A DNA stretch of 8,974 nt, taken from assembly GCA_035532755.1 (NCBI GenBank), contig DATKQI010000245.1:1-8974 (forward strand). Reading direction: 5' to 3'. A program made the translations under genes and the position numbers. Of the stretch, positions 7,741 to 8,974 are shown in pieces. A model generated the notes under the pieces. The model saw only the letters and a list, made by a program, of their open reading frames with translations, searched no databases and was not told where the DNA came from. This stretch comes from DATKQI01 sp035532755. GTDB lineage: Bacteria; Pseudomonadota; Alphaproteobacteria; Acetobacterales; Acetobacteraceae. The first letter of the stretch is position 1, and each line of letters begins with the position of its first letter.

Positions 7741-8974
7741 GCCAGTGCTTCCTGCCAGCGGCGGGCTTGCTGGCTGACGTTGGTGGGGGCGGTGCCGCCG
7801 TAGCTGGTGCGGGAGGCGACGGAGGCGGGGACGGTCAGGACGGCGTAGATGTCTGCCGTGATGCGGGGTTCGATGGCTTGCATGTCCGGCAGGGGCAGTT
7901 CGGCGAGGCCGATGTTGCGGGATTCGGCGAGGGCGACGAGGCGGCCGGTGATGTGATGGGCTTCGCGGAACGGCAGGCGCAGGGCGCGCACCAGCCAGTC
8001 CGCGAGGTCTGTCGCGGTGGCGAAGCCGGCGCCGGCCAGGGCGGCCATGCGGGTGGTGTCGGGCTTCATGTCCTGCACCATGCCGGCGATGGCGGCGAGG
8101 CAGAGGGCGAGGGCCTCGGCAGCGTCGAACACCGGTTCCTTGTCCTCCTGCATGTCTTTCGCGTAGGCGAGCGGCAGGCCCTTCATCACCGTGAGCAAGG
8201 CGACCAGCGCGCCGGTCATCCGCCCGGTTTTCGCGCGCACCAGCTCGGCCGCGTCCGGGTTGCGCTTCTGCGGCATGATGGAGCTGCCGGTGGTGTAGGC
8301 ATCCGACAGGCAGATGAAGCGGTAGGGGGCGCTGCACCAGATCACGATTTCCTCGGCGAAGCGGGACAGGTGTACCGCACAGATTGCCACGGCGGCGAGG
8401 AATTCCAGGGCGAAATCGCGGTCCGACACGGCATCGAGCGAGTTCGCGCAGGGCCGGTCGAAGCCGAGGGCTTCTGCGGTCATGTGCCGGTCGATCGGGA
8501 AGGAGGTGCCGGCCAGCGCCGCGGCCCCCAGCGGGCATTCGTTGAGGCGTTTGCGGCAATCGGCGAGGCGGTCGCGGTCGCGCGCCAGCATTTCGACGTA
8601 GGCGAGCAGATGGTGGCCGAAGGTGACCGGCTGGGCGGTTTGCAGATGGGTGAAGCCGGGCATCGGGTCGGCGGCATGCTCGGCGGCGCGGGCTGCGAGC
8701 GCGCGCATGGCTCGGGTGATCTGGGCGGAAAGACCGTCGATCGCATCGCGCACCCATAGGCGGAAATCGGTCGCCACCTGGTCGTTGCGGCTGCGCGCGG
8801 TGTGCAGGCGCTTGCCGGCTTCGCCGATGCGCCCGGTCAGCCGCGCCTCGATGTTCATGTGGATGTCTTCGAGCGCGACGGCGAAATCGAACTGCCCGGT
8901 CTCGATCTCGTGTCCGATCGCCTCTAGACCGGCGCGGATCGCGCGTTCATCTTCCGCGCCGATGAGGCCGATCT
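7737..8974 (-). CDS. argH: Argininosuccinate lyase (5' end outside window)
   Basis: ArgH splits argininosuccinate into arginine and fumarate, the last step of arginine synthesis; it is a cytoplasmic homotetramer of the fumarase/aspartase superfamily. The visible frame gives 411 residues and is open to the window edge, so roughly 50-60 N-terminal residues are missing. The ATG at 8858 is internal: the frame before it continues as ArgH sequence (EDIHMNIEARL). All three conserved regions are present: LHTARSRNDQVATD, PGFTHLQTAQPVTFGHHLLAY with its catalytic histidine, and the mobile-loop signature GSSIMPQKRNPD at about 8259-8288, which holds the catalytic serine. The C-terminus is normal (SVASRTSYGGTAPTNV and then a short helix) and ends with TGA. 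It is the first gene of the minus-strand run seen here, and the repeat region follows it directly. Confidence 0.97.
   Translation of the reverse strand, partial: IGLIGAEDERAIRAGLEAIGHEIETGQFDFAVALEDIHMNIEARLTGRIGEAGKRLHTARSRNDQVATDFRLWVRDAIDGLSAQITRAMRALAARAAEHAADPMPGFTHLQTAQPVTFGHHLLAYVEMLARDRDRLADCRKRLNECPLGAAALAGTSFPIDRHMTAEALGFDRPCANSLDAVSDRDFALEFLAAVAICAVHLSRFAEEIVIWCSAPYRFICLSDAYTTGSSIMPQKRNPDAAELVRAKTGRMTGALVALLTVMKGLPLAYAKDMQEDKEPVFDAAEALALCLAAIAGMVQDMKPDTTRMAALAGAGFATATDLADWLVRALRLPFREAHHITGRLVALAESRNIGLAELPLPDMQAIEPRITADIYAVLTVPASVASRTSYGGTAPTNVSQQARRWQEALA
7748..7753 (-). promoter_or_regulatory. Shine-Dalgarno-like site before the ATG at 7740
   Basis: On the minus strand AGGAAG lies seven bases before an ATG at 7740 that overlaps the argH TGA as ATGA. 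This would be a good initiation site for the gene after argH. The frame it opens runs through the repeats into lptM, so it may be the original lptM start site, now separated from the lipoprotein by the repeat. Confidence 0.5.

Noticed and set aside
7701..8759. + strand frame (352 codons) opposite argH
   Set aside because: Gly/Val/His-rich shadow; argH motifs on the minus strand are unambiguous.

Overview
The window is high-GC and almost fully coding, and it looks like a chromosomal segment of an alphaproteobacterium, most likely in the Rhodospirillales/Acetobacteraceae. That placement is an inference. It rests on the atp gene order (alpha, gamma, beta, epsilon with no atpF or atpB nearby), a TIGR02302/DUF4175 membrane protein next to lysA, and GC-rich intergenic hairpin units of a kind I recall from Acetobacteraceae genomes. 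I cannot name a genus.

Left half, + strand (1-3530): the 3' part of the F1-ATPase operon. It holds the C-terminal half of atpA (cut by the window edge), then complete atpG, atpD and atpC with gaps of 21, 28 and 12 bases. The catalytic motifs that should be visible are intact: arginine finger in alpha; P-loop, catalytic Glu and DELSEED in beta. This is an ordinary housekeeping operon.

Right half, - strand (8974 down to 3549): a second run of genes that converges on atpC with only 18 bases between stop codons. In transcription order it reads argH (5' end outside the window), a 266-base non-coding stretch made of nested inverted repeats, a tiny lipoprotein resembling LptM, lysA, and a large TIGR02302 (DUF4175) membrane protein. 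The lipoprotein, lysA and TIGR02302 genes are packed with a 2-base gap and then a 4-base ATGA overlap, so they are probably co-translated. The set joins arginine synthesis (ArgH), the last step of lysine synthesis from meso-diaminopimelate (LysA) and two envelope proteins.

The unusual region is the argH-lptM junction (about 7471-7740). Two diverged copies of a double-hairpin unit face each other around a perfect 21-bp inverted repeat, and purine-rich/pyrimidine-rich flanks extend the symmetry to about 107 bases per arm. The lptM reading frame stays open through the whole structure up to an ATG that overlaps the argH stop as ATGA and has a good Shine-Dalgarno sequence. The conventional lptM start has no visible ribosome binding site and no basic residues in its signal peptide. 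This suggests a repeat inserted into a formerly tight argH-lptM junction. I see no new defence, mobile or biosynthetic system elsewhere in the window.
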